This document shows, one piece after another, positions 15,864 through 25,588 of a stretch of DNA of 64,000 bases. Both the position numbers and the translations under genes were made by a program. Source of the DNA: DASXVX01 sp036504075 (lineage in GTDB: Bacteria; Bacillota; Sulfobacillia; Symbiobacteriales; Symbiobacteriaceae). The stretch is taken from assembly GCA_036504075.1 (NCBI GenBank), contig DASXVX010000095.1, forward strand, positions 1-64,000, given 5' to 3'. The first letter of the stretch is position 1. The number at the start of each line of letters is the position of its first letter. The notes below the pieces were generated by a model. It searched no databases and was not told the origin of the DNA. It saw only the letters and a program-made list of their open reading frames with translations.

Positions 15864-17837
15864 TTAGCGCCGCTTCTCCAGCTCAATCATGATGTCACGC
15901 AGCTCGGCCGCCCGCTCGAACTCCAGGTCCTTGGCCGCCTGCTTCATTTCCTTCTTCAGCTTGTCGATCAGCTGCGGGATCTCCTTCTTCGGCGTCTCCA
16001 GAATGCTCGCGACCGGCTTCGCCCCGTCGGCCGGCTTCACCGCCTGCAGCACGTCCCGGACCGCCTTGATGATCGTCTTCGGGGTAATCCCGTGCACCCG
16101 GTTGTACTCCGCCTGAATCGCCCGGCGGCGATCCGTCTCGCCGAGCGCCCGCTTCATGGAGTCCGTCATCCGGTCGGCGTACATGATCACCCGGCCCTCC
16201 GAGTTGCGAGCCGCCCGGCCGATGGTCTGAATCAGCGACCGGTCCGACCGCAGGAAACCTTCCTTGTCGGCGTCGAGAATCGCCACCAGGCTGACCTCCG
16301 GCAGGTCCAGGCCCTCCCGCAGGAGGTTAATGCCTACCAGCACGTCGAAGATACCCAGTCGCAGGTCCCGGATGATCTCCATGCGCTCCAGCGTTTCGAT
16401 GTCGGAGTGCATGTACCGGACCCGGACGCCCAGCTCCTTCAGATAGTCCGTCAGGTCTTCGGCCATCTTCTTGGTCAGCGTGGTGACCAGCACCCGCTGC
16501 TGCTTCGCCGCCCGCTGCTTGATTTCGGCGAAGAGATCGTCGATCTGCCCCTTGATCGGCCGGACTTCGATGATCGGGTCCAGCAGACCCGTGGGCCGGA
16601 CGATCTGCTCGGCGATGTACGCCGGCTTGACCCGGTTCAGCTCATACGGTCCCGGCGTCGCCGAGACGTAAATGACCTGGTTCAGCCGCTGCTCGAACTC
16701 CTGGAACTTGAGCGGCCGGTTGTCGGCGGCGCTCGGCAGCCGGAAGCCGAAGTCGATCAGGTTGTTCTTGCGGGCCTGGTCGCCGTTGTACATCGCCCCG
16801 ACCTGGGGAATGGAGACATGGCTCTCGTCGATCACCATGAGGAAGTCATCCGGGAAGAAGTCCAGCAGCGTGTACGGCGCATCGCCGGGGTTGCGACCCG
16901 TCAGGTGGCGGCTGTAGTTCTCGATGCCCGAACAGAAGCCGATCTCCCGGAGCATCTCCAGGTCGTTGCGGGTCCGCATCTCCAGCCGCTGGGCCTCCAG
17001 TAGCTTGCCCATGCCCCGCATGACCTTTAGTTGCTCCTCCAGCTCCACCTCGATGCTGGTCAGGGCCTGAATGCGCTTCTCGTCGGCCACCACGTAGTGG
17101 CTCGCCGGGTAAATCGCCACGTGGGTCATGGTGCCGGTGATTTCGCCGGTGAACGGGTCGAACTCGCTGATCCGGTCGATTTCGTCGCCGAAGAACTCGC
17201 AGCGAATCGCCCGGTCCGTCGCGCCGGCCGGGAAAATTTCCACCACGTCGCCCCGCACCCGGAACTTGTTGCGGACGAAGTTGATGTCGTTCCGTTCGTA
17301 CTGAATGTCCACCAGCCGCCGCAGAATGAAGTCCCGCTCCACCTGGTTGCCCACCCGCAGGGAGACCGCCAGGTCTTTATAGTCCGCCGGCGAGCCCAAA
17401 CCGTAGATGCAGGAGACCGACGCCACAATGATCACGTCCCGCCGCTCAAACAGCGCCATGGTGGCCGAGTGGCGGAGCTTGTCGATCTCGTCGTTGATCA
17501 TCGCGTCCTTTTCGATAAACGTATCAGTTTGCGGAATGTAGGCTTCTGGCTGATAATAGTCGTAGTAGCTGACAAAGTACTCGACCGCGTTGTGGGGGAA
17601 GAACTCCTTGAACTCGGAGCAAAGCTGGGCCGCGAGAATCTTATTGTGAGCCAGCACCAGAGTCGGCCGCTGGACTTGCTGTATGACCCCGGCGATGGTG
17701 AAGGTCTTGCCGGTGCCGGTCGCGCCCAGGAGAATCTGCTCCCGGACTCCCCGCTCCACGCAGTCCGCCAGCGCTTCAATCGCCTTGGGCTGGTCACCCT
17801 TCGGCTCATATTCGGAAACGAGCTGGAACTTCTGCAC
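15864..17837 (-). CDS. uvrB: UvrABC system protein B
   Basis: 657 aa, full length for the family. GTG start at 17837 with GGGAGGTG upstream. Walker A GATGTGKT (38-45); the DNA-clamping beta-hairpin YYDYYQPEAYIPQTDTF (about 91-107); the DESH helicase box; helicase motifs V/VI including LLREGLDLPEVSLVAI and QTIGRAARN; and the C-terminal UVR motif (LEFERAAELRDIM) that contacts UvrC. UvrB takes damaged DNA from UvrA and recruits UvrC for nucleotide excision repair. Stands alone here; uvrA is not in the window. A minus-strand TATAAT lies about 35 bp upstream. Confidence 0.98.
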   Translation of the reverse strand: MQKFQLVSEYEPKGDQPKAIEALADCVERGVREQILLGATGTGKTFTIAGVIQQVQRPTLVLAHNKILAAQLCSEFKEFFPHNAVEYFVSYYDYYQPEAYIPQTDTFIEKDAMINDEIDKLRHSATMALFERRDVIIVASVSCIYGLGSPADYKDLAVSLRVGNQVERDFILRRLVDIQYERNDINFVRNKFRVRGDVVEIFPAGATDRAIRCEFFGDEIDRISEFDPFTGEITGTMTHVAIYPASHYVVADEKRIQALTSIEVELEEQLKVMRGMGKLLEAQRLEMRTRNDLEMLREIGFCSGIENYSRHLTGRNPGDAPYTLLDFFPDDFLMVIDESHVSIPQVGAMYNGDQARKNNLIDFGFRLPSAADNRPLKFQEFEQRLNQVIYVSATPGPYELNRVKPAYIAEQIVRPTGLLDPIIEVRPIKGQIDDLFAEIKQRAAKQQRVLVTTLTKKMAEDLTDYLKELGVRVRYMHSDIETLERMEIIRDLRLGIFDVLVGINLLREGLDLPEVSLVAILDADKEGFLRSDRSLIQTIGRAARNSEGRVIMYADRMTDSMKRALGETDRRRAIQAEYNRVHGITPKTIIKAVRDVLQAVKPADGAKPVASILETPKKEIPQLIDKLKKEMKQAAKDLEFERAAELRDIMIELEKRR

Positions 17838-17869
17838 CGGGGCACCTCCCGTGAAATCGCATTCAGTCT

Positions 17870-17878
17870 ATTATACCA
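17870..17878 (-). promoter_or_regulatory. Extended -10 promoter of uvrB
   Basis: TGGTATAAT read on the minus strand, a consensus extended -10, about 35 bp before the uvrB GTG. No clear -35 and no obvious LexA box seen. Confidence 0.6.
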
Positions 17879-17907
17879 TATCGAACACGTGTACGGAGGG
17901 GATTCTA

Positions 17908-18963
17908 GTGGCTGAGGTGGTCATCCGTCCCATTCGCAACGATGATTTCCCGGATATGTACGAGATGCGCACGCAACCCAACGTCATGTGGGGCACCCTG
18001 CAGATTCCCACCATTCCCCGGGAGATCATTCAGTCCCAGTGCGGTTACCAGGCCAACAACTATCAGTTTGTCGCCGAAGTGGACGGCAAGGCGGTCGGCG
18101 GCTGCGGCCTGCACCTGAGCACAAGCCTCCGGTCCCGTCACGTTGCGGGACTCGGCATTACGGTTCACGACGCCTACCAGGGCCGGGGGTTGGGCCGGCG
18201 GCTCATGCTCGCCGCACTGGACCTGGCGGACAACTACCTGGGGCTGGAGCGGGTCGACCTGGACGTATATATCGACAATCCCCGGGCGATCAGCCTGTAC
18301 GAGAGCCTTGGCTTTGAGGACGAGGGCGTCATCCCCCGGCTGGCCTTGCGGGACGGGGAGTTCGTGGATGCCATGCAAATGAGCCGCCTGCGGGGCCGGG
18401 CGGCCGCCGCCCCCCGCACGCCTGCGCCGGCAGCGCTCCAGGCCCCCTCGAAAGGCTCCCGGCCTGCCGACCTGACCATTCGCACCGTTCGGCCGGAAGA
18501 TATCCGGGCGCTGTACTTCCTGTGCCTGCAACCCAGTTCGCTGGCCAATCTGGACCGGCATTCCGCGCTCCACCCCGACGAAATCCGCAAGGAGATTACC
18601 GGGCTGATGTGGGGACAGCATTTCGTGGTGGCTGAAAGCGGCGGGCAGGTGATCGGCGCCGCCTACATGCAGCAGGCCCGTCCGGGCCGCCGGGGCCACG
18701 AGGGCTTTGTGCAGTGGTTCGCCGTGGACGAAGCCTGGCAAGGCCGGGGGGTCGGCACGGCCCTCCTGGAGTTCATCGTGAACCTGGCGGACCGGTGGAT
18801 CAACATCCGGCAACTGGAACTGGACGTGCCCGCCGACGACGCGCCGGCCATCGCCGTCGCCCGGAAGCTCGGTTTCGAGACGGCAGCCGTGCTGCGGGCG
18901 GCCTACTTCCGGGCCGGTCAGTTCGTGGACGTGTGCCTCATGAGCCGGCAGGGCACGCTGTAG
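17908..18963 (+). CDS. Tandem GNAT acetyltransferase
   Basis: 351 aa from the GTG at 17908 with GGAGGGG upstream. Two GNAT domains: residues about 1-160 with the acetyl-CoA loop YQGRGLGRRLM and YESLGFEDEG, then an Ala/Pro linker, then residues about 190-350 with WQGRGVGTALLEF and ARKLGFETAAV. The family transfers acetyl groups from acetyl-CoA to amines; the substrate cannot be read from sequence. Divergent from uvrB, and followed after two bases by pcrB, so the pair is surely co-transcribed. Confidence 0.9.
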   Translation: MAEVVIRPIRNDDFPDMYEMRTQPNVMWGTLQIPTIPREIIQSQCGYQANNYQFVAEVDGKAVGGCGLHLSTSLRSRHVAGLGITVHDAYQGRGLGRRLMLAALDLADNYLGLERVDLDVYIDNPRAISLYESLGFEDEGVIPRLALRDGEFVDAMQMSRLRGRAAAAPRTPAPAALQAPSKGSRPADLTIRTVRPEDIRALYFLCLQPSSLANLDRHSALHPDEIRKEITGLMWGQHFVVAESGGQVIGAAYMQQARPGRRGHEGFVQWFAVDEAWQGRGVGTALLEFIVNLADRWINIRQLELDVPADDAPAIAVARKLGFETAAVLRAAYFRAGQFVDVCLMSRQGTL

Positions 18964-18965
18964 GC

Positions 18966-19697
18966 ATGACGACAGACCTGTTCTGGCCGCCGCCGCCCGA
19001 CTGGCGCCGCTGGCGGCACGTGACCAAGCTCGATCCCGAACGGCCCCTGGCCCCCGGTGTCCTGGAGGCCGTTTACGCCAGCGGCACCGACGCCATCATG
19101 GTAGGCGGGTCCACCGGCATGACCGGCCCGGCCGTCGAAAGCCTCCTGGCGGCGCTGCGGGAGTCCCCCGTGCCGGTGGCCCTGGAGGTCTCCTCGCTCG
19201 AGTCGGCCATGCCCGGCCCGGCGCTCTTCCTGATTCCCCTGGTGCTCAACACGCCCCACGGGGACTGGATGGGCGGCGCCCAGGCCCGGGCGCTCACCAG
19301 CATTCTGCCGCTGTACGGGCCGATTATCCCCTGGGACCTGCTGCTGCCTGAAGCCTACCTGATACTCAACCCCGCTTCTACGGCGGCCCGAGTCACCGGC
19401 GCCGACACCGCCCTGGACGCGAAAGCAGCCGCAGCGTACGCCGCCTTTGCCGGGCGGGTGCTGCGACTGCCGGTGCTGTACGTGGAGTACAGCGGCACGT
19501 TCGGCGACATGGATCTCCTGCGGGCCGTGGTCGAAAACGCCGGCGATGCCCACGTGGTCTACGGCGGGGGCATCGGGACGGGCGAACAGGCCGCCCGGGC
19601 CGGGGCCATCGCCCCCACCGTCGTGGTGGGCAACCTGGTCTACACGGACCCGGGCCGGCTCAAAGAGACGGTCGCTGCCGTCCGGGCCTTACGTTGA
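18966..19697 (+). CDS. pcrB: Heptaprenylglyceryl phosphate synthase (PcrB/GGGPS family)
   Basis: 243 aa, two bases after the GNAT stop. TIM-barrel protein with the family phosphate-binding and prenyl pocket sequences: VTKLDPERPL at the start of the barrel, IMVGGSTGMTG, LYVEYSGTFGD and VYGGGIGTGEQA near the C-terminus. In Gram-positives PcrB makes heptaprenylglyceryl phosphate from G1P and a polyprenyl diphosphate. Good match over the whole length (usual size about 230). Ribosome site weak (GGCAGGG), consistent with coupling to the upstream gene. Confidence 0.9.
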   Translation: MTTDLFWPPPPDWRRWRHVTKLDPERPLAPGVLEAVYASGTDAIMVGGSTGMTGPAVESLLAALRESPVPVALEVSSLESAMPGPALFLIPLVLNTPHGDWMGGAQARALTSILPLYGPIIPWDLLLPEAYLILNPASTAARVTGADTALDAKAAAAYAAFAGRVLRLPVLYVEYSGTFGDMDLLRAVVENAGDAHVVYGGGIGTGEQAARAGAIAPTVVVGNLVYTDPGRLKETVAAVRALR

Positions 19698-19732
19698 GCC
19701 TGCCTGGCAAGGCCTCACGTTGAACCAGCGCC

Positions 19733-21607
19733 TCAGGCCAGGACCCGCTTGAGGATTACCACGGCCTCCCCGACCACCCGCATCTCGTGCTCGTAGGCCC
19801 CTTCCAGGGCCAGCCGGGCCTGGCGAATCAGGTCGTGGCCGATCGCCGTGCCGTCGTGGACGGCATGCCATACGTCGATATACGGGGATACCCGGCCCGC
19901 GGCCCAGCCGCAGCGGCCGGGTTCACTTGTGATATGCCGGAATACCCGATGTCGGTAGACCTGGTGGCTCACGTTCCGCCCCCAGGTCATGCCCGCCACC
20001 GCCCCCGGGTCGCCGGCCTTCAGCGCCTGGTAGTCCTGGAACGGCTGCTCGTGGGGATACATGGTGTCGTCCATGCCCTCGCCGCCAATCCAGGTCAGGC
20101 CCCGGTTCAGCACGGCCGCTGCTTCCAGCAAACCACGCCCGGCACCGACGGGCAGGTTGGTCCAGCGATGAGCCAGCCGCTCGCCCACCCGCTCCAGCTC
20201 ATCCAGCAGGTCGAACAGCCGGCCCGGCGCCGCCGGCGGCAAGGCGTCCCGCAGGCTCCGGGCCCGCACGGCGAAGTCCAGCGGCGGCAGCGTCTCCTGG
20301 TCCAGCCGCAGGGCCAGCAGGCCCAGCCCCGCCACATGCAGGGCATACTTGTCCACGTCCAGCAGTTCCTCCGTGTCGAACTGCGTGTGGTAGTAGTGCG
20401 ACCTTACGTATTCCGGAATCTCCAGGTTCGCCGCGCTGGGAATCCCCGCCGCCGAGTAGCTGAAAGCGTCCTCCCAGGTGGTCACCAGCTTGTACAGCCG
20501 CTTGCCCAGCGGGTAGCGGTCGCCGGTCTCCAGCCGGTCCAGAATCTCCTCCGCCAGCGGCGCCAGCTCCGGTGAAACGTACCAGTCGTACGTCGGGGCG
20601 TCCTTGAAGCCGCACAGCTCGAAAATGACCGCGCCCACGGCCCGCCCCACCCACTCCGGGTGCAGAGTGGACACCTGGGCGTGCGCCCCGGCGCACCAGT
20701 CCCAGGCGCTGTCCTGGTAGCCATACTCCTCCGCGTCGTGCAGCACGAACGCCAGCGTCCGGCGGGGCCGGTAGCCCGACGCCACCGCCGCCTGCGCCAG
20801 CGCCAGCACCGCCCCCACGCCCACCGCATCGTCCATGAAGCCGTCGAACCAGGCGTCGTAATGGTCGCCGATAATCACCAGTTCCTCCGGGAACTCCGTC
20901 CCCGGAATCAGCCCCACCACGTTCCGCCCGGTGGCGTCCGGCAACGGCCGGGCGGTAGAGAACAGCCGGCCCCGGCTGAACGCCCGGAGCCGCCGCCCGT
21001 CCTCCCGGCTCACGTTCAGCATGGGCACCGGGCTGTGCACCTGCAAATCGTGCGTGTGCATCGAGCCCGGCGACGCGGCGTAGGTGTTGGCCATCCAGCA
21101 AACCACCGCCGCCGCCCCGTGGTACGACGCCTCCAACAGTGCGGTCCCCGGCCAGTTCAGGGCATCCAGGTCCAACTCCACCAGGGCGATATTTCCCCGC
21201 ACCTGAACCCGCCCGTAGTCCTCCCGGGTGCCCCGACCGCAATCCACCAACTCGCCGGCCAGCCCTTCCGGCGACGTCCCCACCGCCCCGCCGTAGGCTA
21301 CCGCCTCAAAAGTCGGACCGCCCTCGGTCTCCACCCGGGCCCCGGCGAAATCCCAGCCATCCAGCTGGAACTCTTCCACCCGGACTTCCGGCAGGCCGAT
21401 GCGGCGCATCTCCCCCGCGAGGAATTCGGCGCAGCGGCGCACCGCCTCACTGCCCGCGGGCCGGAAGCCCCGTTCATAGGTGCCAAAGCCCGCCACCCGG
21501 CGGGCAGTCGCCACGGCGTAATCCAGGTCCACGGCGCCCAGCAAGGCCGCTTCCGGGGCAGGCAGAGTTCCGCGAAAGCAGTCCAACAGCGAACGACGAT
21601 TGGTCAA
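19733..21607 (-). CDS. M28-family metallopeptidase (aminopeptidase-like) with PA-type insert
   Basis: 624 aa from a TTG at 21607 with GAGGAGGGGG upstream. Zinc ligands of clan MH are visible: His in IIGDHYDAW, bridging Asp in FMDDAVG, Glu pair in HDAEEYG, and the last His in HYYHTQFDTEE. Residues about 100-200 look like a protease-associated insert. No signal peptide, so probably cytoplasmic. Lies next to a peptide ABC transporter on the same strand, with a terminator in between, which suggests peptide use. The C-terminal 120 residues are outside the catalytic domain. Confidence 0.85.
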   Translation of the reverse strand: MTNRRSLLDCFRGTLPAPEAALLGAVDLDYAVATARRVAGFGTYERGFRPAGSEAVRRCAEFLAGEMRRIGLPEVRVEEFQLDGWDFAGARVETEGGPTFEAVAYGGAVGTSPEGLAGELVDCGRGTREDYGRVQVRGNIALVELDLDALNWPGTALLEASYHGAAAVVCWMANTYAASPGSMHTHDLQVHSPVPMLNVSREDGRRLRAFSRGRLFSTARPLPDATGRNVVGLIPGTEFPEELVIIGDHYDAWFDGFMDDAVGVGAVLALAQAAVASGYRPRRTLAFVLHDAEEYGYQDSAWDWCAGAHAQVSTLHPEWVGRAVGAVIFELCGFKDAPTYDWYVSPELAPLAEEILDRLETGDRYPLGKRLYKLVTTWEDAFSYSAAGIPSAANLEIPEYVRSHYYHTQFDTEELLDVDKYALHVAGLGLLALRLDQETLPPLDFAVRARSLRDALPPAAPGRLFDLLDELERVGERLAHRWTNLPVGAGRGLLEAAAVLNRGLTWIGGEGMDDTMYPHEQPFQDYQALKAGDPGAVAGMTWGRNVSHQVYRHRVFRHITSEPGRCGWAAGRVSPYIDVWHAVHDGTAIGHDLIRQARLALEGAYEHEMRVVGEAVVILKRVLA

Positions 21608-21686
21608 AGCCGGCCCCCTCCTCTCTCGCAGCCCTCCCTGATGAGATACGCTCTCACCAACGGTTTCCCTTTAAACGGCAGGCCGT

Positions 21687-21721
21687 AAAAAAAGCACCCG
21701 GGCCGCCAGGCTCCGGGTGCT
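21687..21721 (-). terminator. Terminator of the peptide transporter operon
   Basis: Stem AGCACCCGG/CCGGGTGCT (21721-21713 with 21701-21693) followed on the minus strand by TTTTTTT. Lies just after the last permease gene. Confidence 0.9.
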
Positions 21722-21730
21722 CTCGGCCGG

Positions 21731-22639
21731 TTACTGTTTCATGCGGGGGTCCAGAGCGTCCCGCAGACCATCGCCCACGTAGTTGAACGCCAGCACCGTA
21801 ATCAGAATCGGAATACCCGGCCAGATTGCCACCCACGGCGCCTGCTTCAGGTACTGCCGGCCCAGATTCAGCATCTGCCCCCAGGACGTGTTGGGCGGCT
21901 GCGTGCCGAGACCCAGGAACGAGAGGCTCGACTCCGTCAAAATCGCCGTACCAATGCGGAGCGTCGCCGATACAATAATCGGGGCGATCGCGTTGGGCAG
22001 AATGTGCCGGAAAATCAGGCGGGCATCCTTGGCGCCCAGGGCCCGGGACGCCTCCGTAAAATCGCGGGCCCGCAAGCTCAGGAACTGGCCGCGCACGATG
22101 CGGGCCAGACTCGGCCACGACGTAATGCCGATAATCATCATAATGTTAAAGATGCTGGGCCGGAAAACGGCGACGAGCGTGATCAGCAGGAACAACACCG
22201 GAATCACGTCCACCGCTTCCGCGATCCGCATGAGCAGGATATCGAGCCAACTGCCGCCGTAGTAGCCGGCCAGGGCGCCGACGACGGTGCCGATGACCAC
22301 CGACATGCCCATGGCGATGAAACCGACCGAAAGCGACACCCGACTGCCCCAAATGAGACGAGCCATCACGTCGCGCCCCAGAAAATCTGTGCCCATGGGA
22401 TGTTCCCAGCTCGGGGGCTTGTGGCGAACGACCACGTTAATGAAGTCGATCGGTTCCTTGGCCAGGACCGGGGCGAAGACCGCCACCAGGCCCAAAAAAA
22501 TCAGTACCACGAGGGCAAGCACGGCCGCCTTGTTCCGCCAGTACCGTTTCACGATCGATTTCCATAACGGTTCGTCCGATGCGCCGACCATGGAGGCGTC
22601 CAGGACGGCCACTGCCTTCTTGTCTGCGGGAGTGCCCAT
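21731..22639 (-). CDS. Oligopeptide/dipeptide ABC transporter permease (DppC/OppC type)
   Basis: 302 aa; ATG at 22639 fits AGGAGGTG upstream better than the GTG nine bases earlier. N-terminal cytoplasmic tail, then a first TM helix (VLALVVLIFLGLVAVFAPVL), and the binding-protein-dependent permease domain with the DppC-type sequences HPMGTDFLGRDV and the EAA loop EASRALGAKDARLIFRHILP. Forms the translocation channel with the DppB-type partner just upstream. ATPase subunits are not in the window. Confidence 0.93.
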   Translation of the reverse strand: MGTPADKKAVAVLDASMVGASDEPLWKSIVKRYWRNKAAVLALVVLIFLGLVAVFAPVLAKEPIDFINVVVRHKPPSWEHPMGTDFLGRDVMARLIWGSRVSLSVGFIAMGMSVVIGTVVGALAGYYGGSWLDILLMRIAEAVDVIPVLFLLITLVAVFRPSIFNIMMIIGITSWPSLARIVRGQFLSLRARDFTEASRALGAKDARLIFRHILPNAIAPIIVSATLRIGTAILTESSLSFLGLGTQPPNTSWGQMLNLGRQYLKQAPWVAIWPGIPILITVLAFNYVGDGLRDALDPRMKQ

Positions 22640-22651
22640 TGGCCTCACCTC

Positions 22652-23638
22652 CTAGTCGTACTTGATACGGGGATCGACAAAGACATAGGCGATATCCACC
22701 AGCAGGAACCCGAGCAGCGTCAGGATGGTGCCCATCAGGAGGATGCCCATGCTGACCGGATAGTCGCGCCCGACGACCGCCTCGTAACCGACGCGGCCGA
22801 TACCCGGCCACGAGAAAACCGTCTCCAGGATCACCGAGCCGCTGACCAGGCTGGCCAGAATGCCGCCGCTAATGGTGACAATCGGCAGCAGGGCGTTGCG
22901 CAGGGCGTGCTTGTAAATGACCAGTTTCTCCGGGAGGCCCTTCGCCCGGGCCGTCCGGGTGTAGTCCTCTTTCAACACTTCCAGCATGCTGGACCGCATG
23001 TATCGAGTCAGGCCGGTCAGGCCTGTAAAGGTCGCAGTAACCACCGGCAGGAACAGAAACCGCAGGCGGTCCCCAATCACGGAGAGCCAACCGTAGCTGC
23101 TAAAGTCCACCATCGGGGACGAAAAGCCCGATACCGGTATGAGTCCGCCGGAGTGCATGGCCACACCATATTGGAGCAGCATCGCGATCCAGAAGACCGG
23201 TGCTGCCTGTCCGACAAAAGCGATACCCGTGACCAGATAATCGAAGCGCGAGTACTGGCGAACCGCTGAAATGACGCCCAGCGGAATGGCGATCACATAG
23301 GTAAGCACGAGCACGATCAGACTCAACTCAAGCGTCTTGGGCAGGGCTTCGGCAATCACTTCGGTAACGGCGCGCCGCTGAAAATACGAATACCCAAGGT
23401 CACCGGCCGTGGCATTTTTGACCCAGCGGTAATACTGCACCGGGAGCGGATCATTAAGACCCCACTTTTCCCGCAGCGCCGACAGCCGGGATGCGTCCAC
23501 CTCGGCATTTTGCTCCGCGCCGAGGAACATGTTCTCCGGACCCCCGGGCGCATTGTGCATGATCAGAAAGGAGATTAGCGTCGCGATGAGGAGGATTGGG
23601 ATCATGTTCAGGAGTCGTTTCACCATATAGCGGGACAT
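22652..23638 (-). CDS. Oligopeptide/dipeptide ABC transporter permease (DppB/OppB type)
   Basis: 328 aa from the ATG at 23638 with GGAGGTGGTGAG upstream. Typical DppB layout: N-terminal TM helix (LNMIPILLIATLISFLIMHN), long extracytoplasmic loop, five more TM helices, and the EAA loop (YTRTARAKGLPEKLVIYKHA). Thirteen bases separate its stop from the DppC-type start. With the lipoprotein upstream it makes the core of a peptide importer. Confidence 0.93.
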   Translation of the reverse strand: MSRYMVKRLLNMIPILLIATLISFLIMHNAPGGPENMFLGAEQNAEVDASRLSALREKWGLNDPLPVQYYRWVKNATAGDLGYSYFQRRAVTEVIAEALPKTLELSLIVLVLTYVIAIPLGVISAVRQYSRFDYLVTGIAFVGQAAPVFWIAMLLQYGVAMHSGGLIPVSGFSSPMVDFSSYGWLSVIGDRLRFLFLPVVTATFTGLTGLTRYMRSSMLEVLKEDYTRTARAKGLPEKLVIYKHALRNALLPIVTISGGILASLVSGSVILETVFSWPGIGRVGYEAVVGRDYPVSMGILLMGTILTLLGFLLVDIAYVFVDPRIKYD

Positions 23639-23720
23639 CCGAACTCACCACCTCCGCAAGGTTGGCACAAGTCGGGGGCGCCCGGGGGCGCCCCCTCTCC
23701 TTGCTGCCCGGAACCCAGGC

Positions 23721-25391
23721 TTACTGCTCGTTCATCCACCAGTAATGGATGTAGCTCGAGCCGCTGCCCGGCATATTGAACACGCCGCCCTTGATCTTCT
23801 TGGAAACCAGGTCCGTGTACTTGTTGGCGTACACGAGAATGATCGGAGCGTCGTTCACGAACTTCTTCTGGAAGTCGGAGTAAATCGTCTTGCGCTTGGC
23901 CGGGTCGGTCTCACGACGGCCCTGCTCCAGCAGTTTGTCAACATCGGGATTGCTGTAGCGACCACGGTTGAACGACTTGGAAGTCGGGGTGCTCGGAATC
24001 TGGGACGAATGCCACAGCGTATACTGGCTGTCGGGGTCGAGGCCGAGGCTGAAGCCGGAGAACGTGACGTCGAACTTGCCCGGCGTCAGGTAGTTATCCA
24101 TCAGCGCATTGAAGTCCATGAGCTGGACGTCGATGTCCACGCCGATGTCCTTCCAGTTCTTCTTGGCGATGTTGGCAATGGCTTCGATCAGGGTGTTGCC
24201 GGAAGAGGCGTAGAAGGTGAGCTTCAGCTTCTGGCCGCCCTTCTCGCGGATGCCGTCGGCGCCAGGCTTCCAGCCGGCTTCGTCCAGGAGCGACTTCGCC
24301 TTGGCGGGATCAAAGGCCAGCGGCTGAATCGCCGGGTCATACGCCCACGAAACCGGCGGAATCGGGCCGGCCGGAATCACCGCACGGCCGTCCATGGCAC
24401 CGTCGATGATCGACTTGCGGTCGAGGGCGTAGGTGAGGGCCTGGCGGACCTTCACGTCGGAGAGCTTCGCGCTGGAAACGTTCAGGGTCATGTACCCCCA
24501 GCCGTTGCGCTCGAAGTCGACCGGAACCAGCGTATCCTTGTGATCGTTGATCAGGCGGCCGACCGAGCCCGGCGTAACCTGCCACATGACGTCCAGTTCG
24601 CCGTTCTCCAAGGAGGCGATGGCGGTGGTGTCGTCGGGGACGATCTTGTACTGCAGGGTCTGAATGAACGGAGCACCGTTGTCCTTGGCGCTCATGAACC
24701 AGTCGGGGTTGCGCTCCAGGATGACGTACTGGCTACGCTTGTACTCCTTGAACTTGTAAGGGCCGGCACCGATCGGATTCATGGTGACCGGGGCCTTGTC
24801 GAAGTCCTTCACGGCCACGCCGTCGAACAGCTTCTTCTCAAGGATGCCCAGGTTGATCTGCGTCAGAAGGGCCGCGTAGGGCTCCTTCAGCTCCATGACC
24901 ACGGTGTACTTGTCTTTCGCTGTGATCGTCTTGACGGGAGAAACGGTAGAGCCACGCGGGCCGGCATAGTCCTTGTCCTTGATGGACATCAGCGTGAAGA
25001 CCACGTCGTCGGCGGTCAGTTCGTTGCCGTCATGGAACTTGATGCCGTGATGCAGATTGAAGGTCCACGTCAGGCCGTCGGGCGTGGCTGACCAGGAGTC
25101 AGCCACGTACGGGGTCGGCTCCCACTTCGCGTTGAACTCGAAGAGGCGGGCATAGACGTTGCTGATGACGTAGTCGCCAAAAGCCGTGGCGGACAGGATC
25201 GGGTTGAAGTTGTCAGGATCCTTCTCCAAACGGATATTCAACTGTCCACCCACTGCCGGCTTCTTGGCGACCGGCGTTGTGGGGGTGGCACTCTGGGGAG
25301 CCGGGGCCGCCTTGGGACCGCATGCGGACAGGAGCAGTCCGAATACGGACAAGACCGCCAGGAGCGAGAAAAACTTTCGGGCTCGGGTCAT
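23721..25391 (-). CDS. Peptide ABC transporter substrate-binding lipoprotein (SBP_bac_5 family)
   Basis: 556 aa. ATG at 25391 with AGAAGGGGG upstream. Lipoprotein signal with lipobox LLSAC (Cys about 24), then a Pro/Ala/Thr linker. Family 5 solute-binding body with the signature DGLTWTFNLHHGIKFHDGNE and the closing region RGRYSNPDVDKLLEQGR. Captures peptides outside the membrane for the two permeases downstream. First gene of the operon; no strong -35/-10 pair was recognised in the 200 bp upstream. Confidence 0.95.
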   Translation of the reverse strand: MTRARKFFSLLAVLSVFGLLLSACGPKAAPAPQSATPTTPVAKKPAVGGQLNIRLEKDPDNFNPILSATAFGDYVISNVYARLFEFNAKWEPTPYVADSWSATPDGLTWTFNLHHGIKFHDGNELTADDVVFTLMSIKDKDYAGPRGSTVSPVKTITAKDKYTVVMELKEPYAALLTQINLGILEKKLFDGVAVKDFDKAPVTMNPIGAGPYKFKEYKRSQYVILERNPDWFMSAKDNGAPFIQTLQYKIVPDDTTAIASLENGELDVMWQVTPGSVGRLINDHKDTLVPVDFERNGWGYMTLNVSSAKLSDVKVRQALTYALDRKSIIDGAMDGRAVIPAGPIPPVSWAYDPAIQPLAFDPAKAKSLLDEAGWKPGADGIREKGGQKLKLTFYASSGNTLIEAIANIAKKNWKDIGVDIDVQLMDFNALMDNYLTPGKFDVTFSGFSLGLDPDSQYTLWHSSQIPSTPTSKSFNRGRYSNPDVDKLLEQGRRETDPAKRKTIYSDFQKKFVNDAPIILVYANKYTDLVSKKIKGGVFNMPGSGSSYIHYWWMNEQ

Positions 25392-25588
25392 TTGGTTTCC
25401 CCCTTCTCGTGTGATCTCACCCGAAGAAAGTCGGGCACTGTCGAGACTATAGCATCGACTACGGATGAGACGCTACTTCTCCAGGGGGCGTTCGCGAAAG
25501 TTTCGTCGGACGGTTAAGTCGGAATTGCCGTACTGACCCGATGCCCAATGTGTACGGGCGGCGGGCGAGTGCCCGCCACCGCAGAGAT
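25392..25588. other. Intergenic spacer with one hairpin
   Basis: GGCGGGC-gagt-GCCCGCC (25560-25577) lies 12 bp after the stop of the cysteine-rich gene and may terminate it, though no T-run follows. Nothing else seen. Confidence 0.5.
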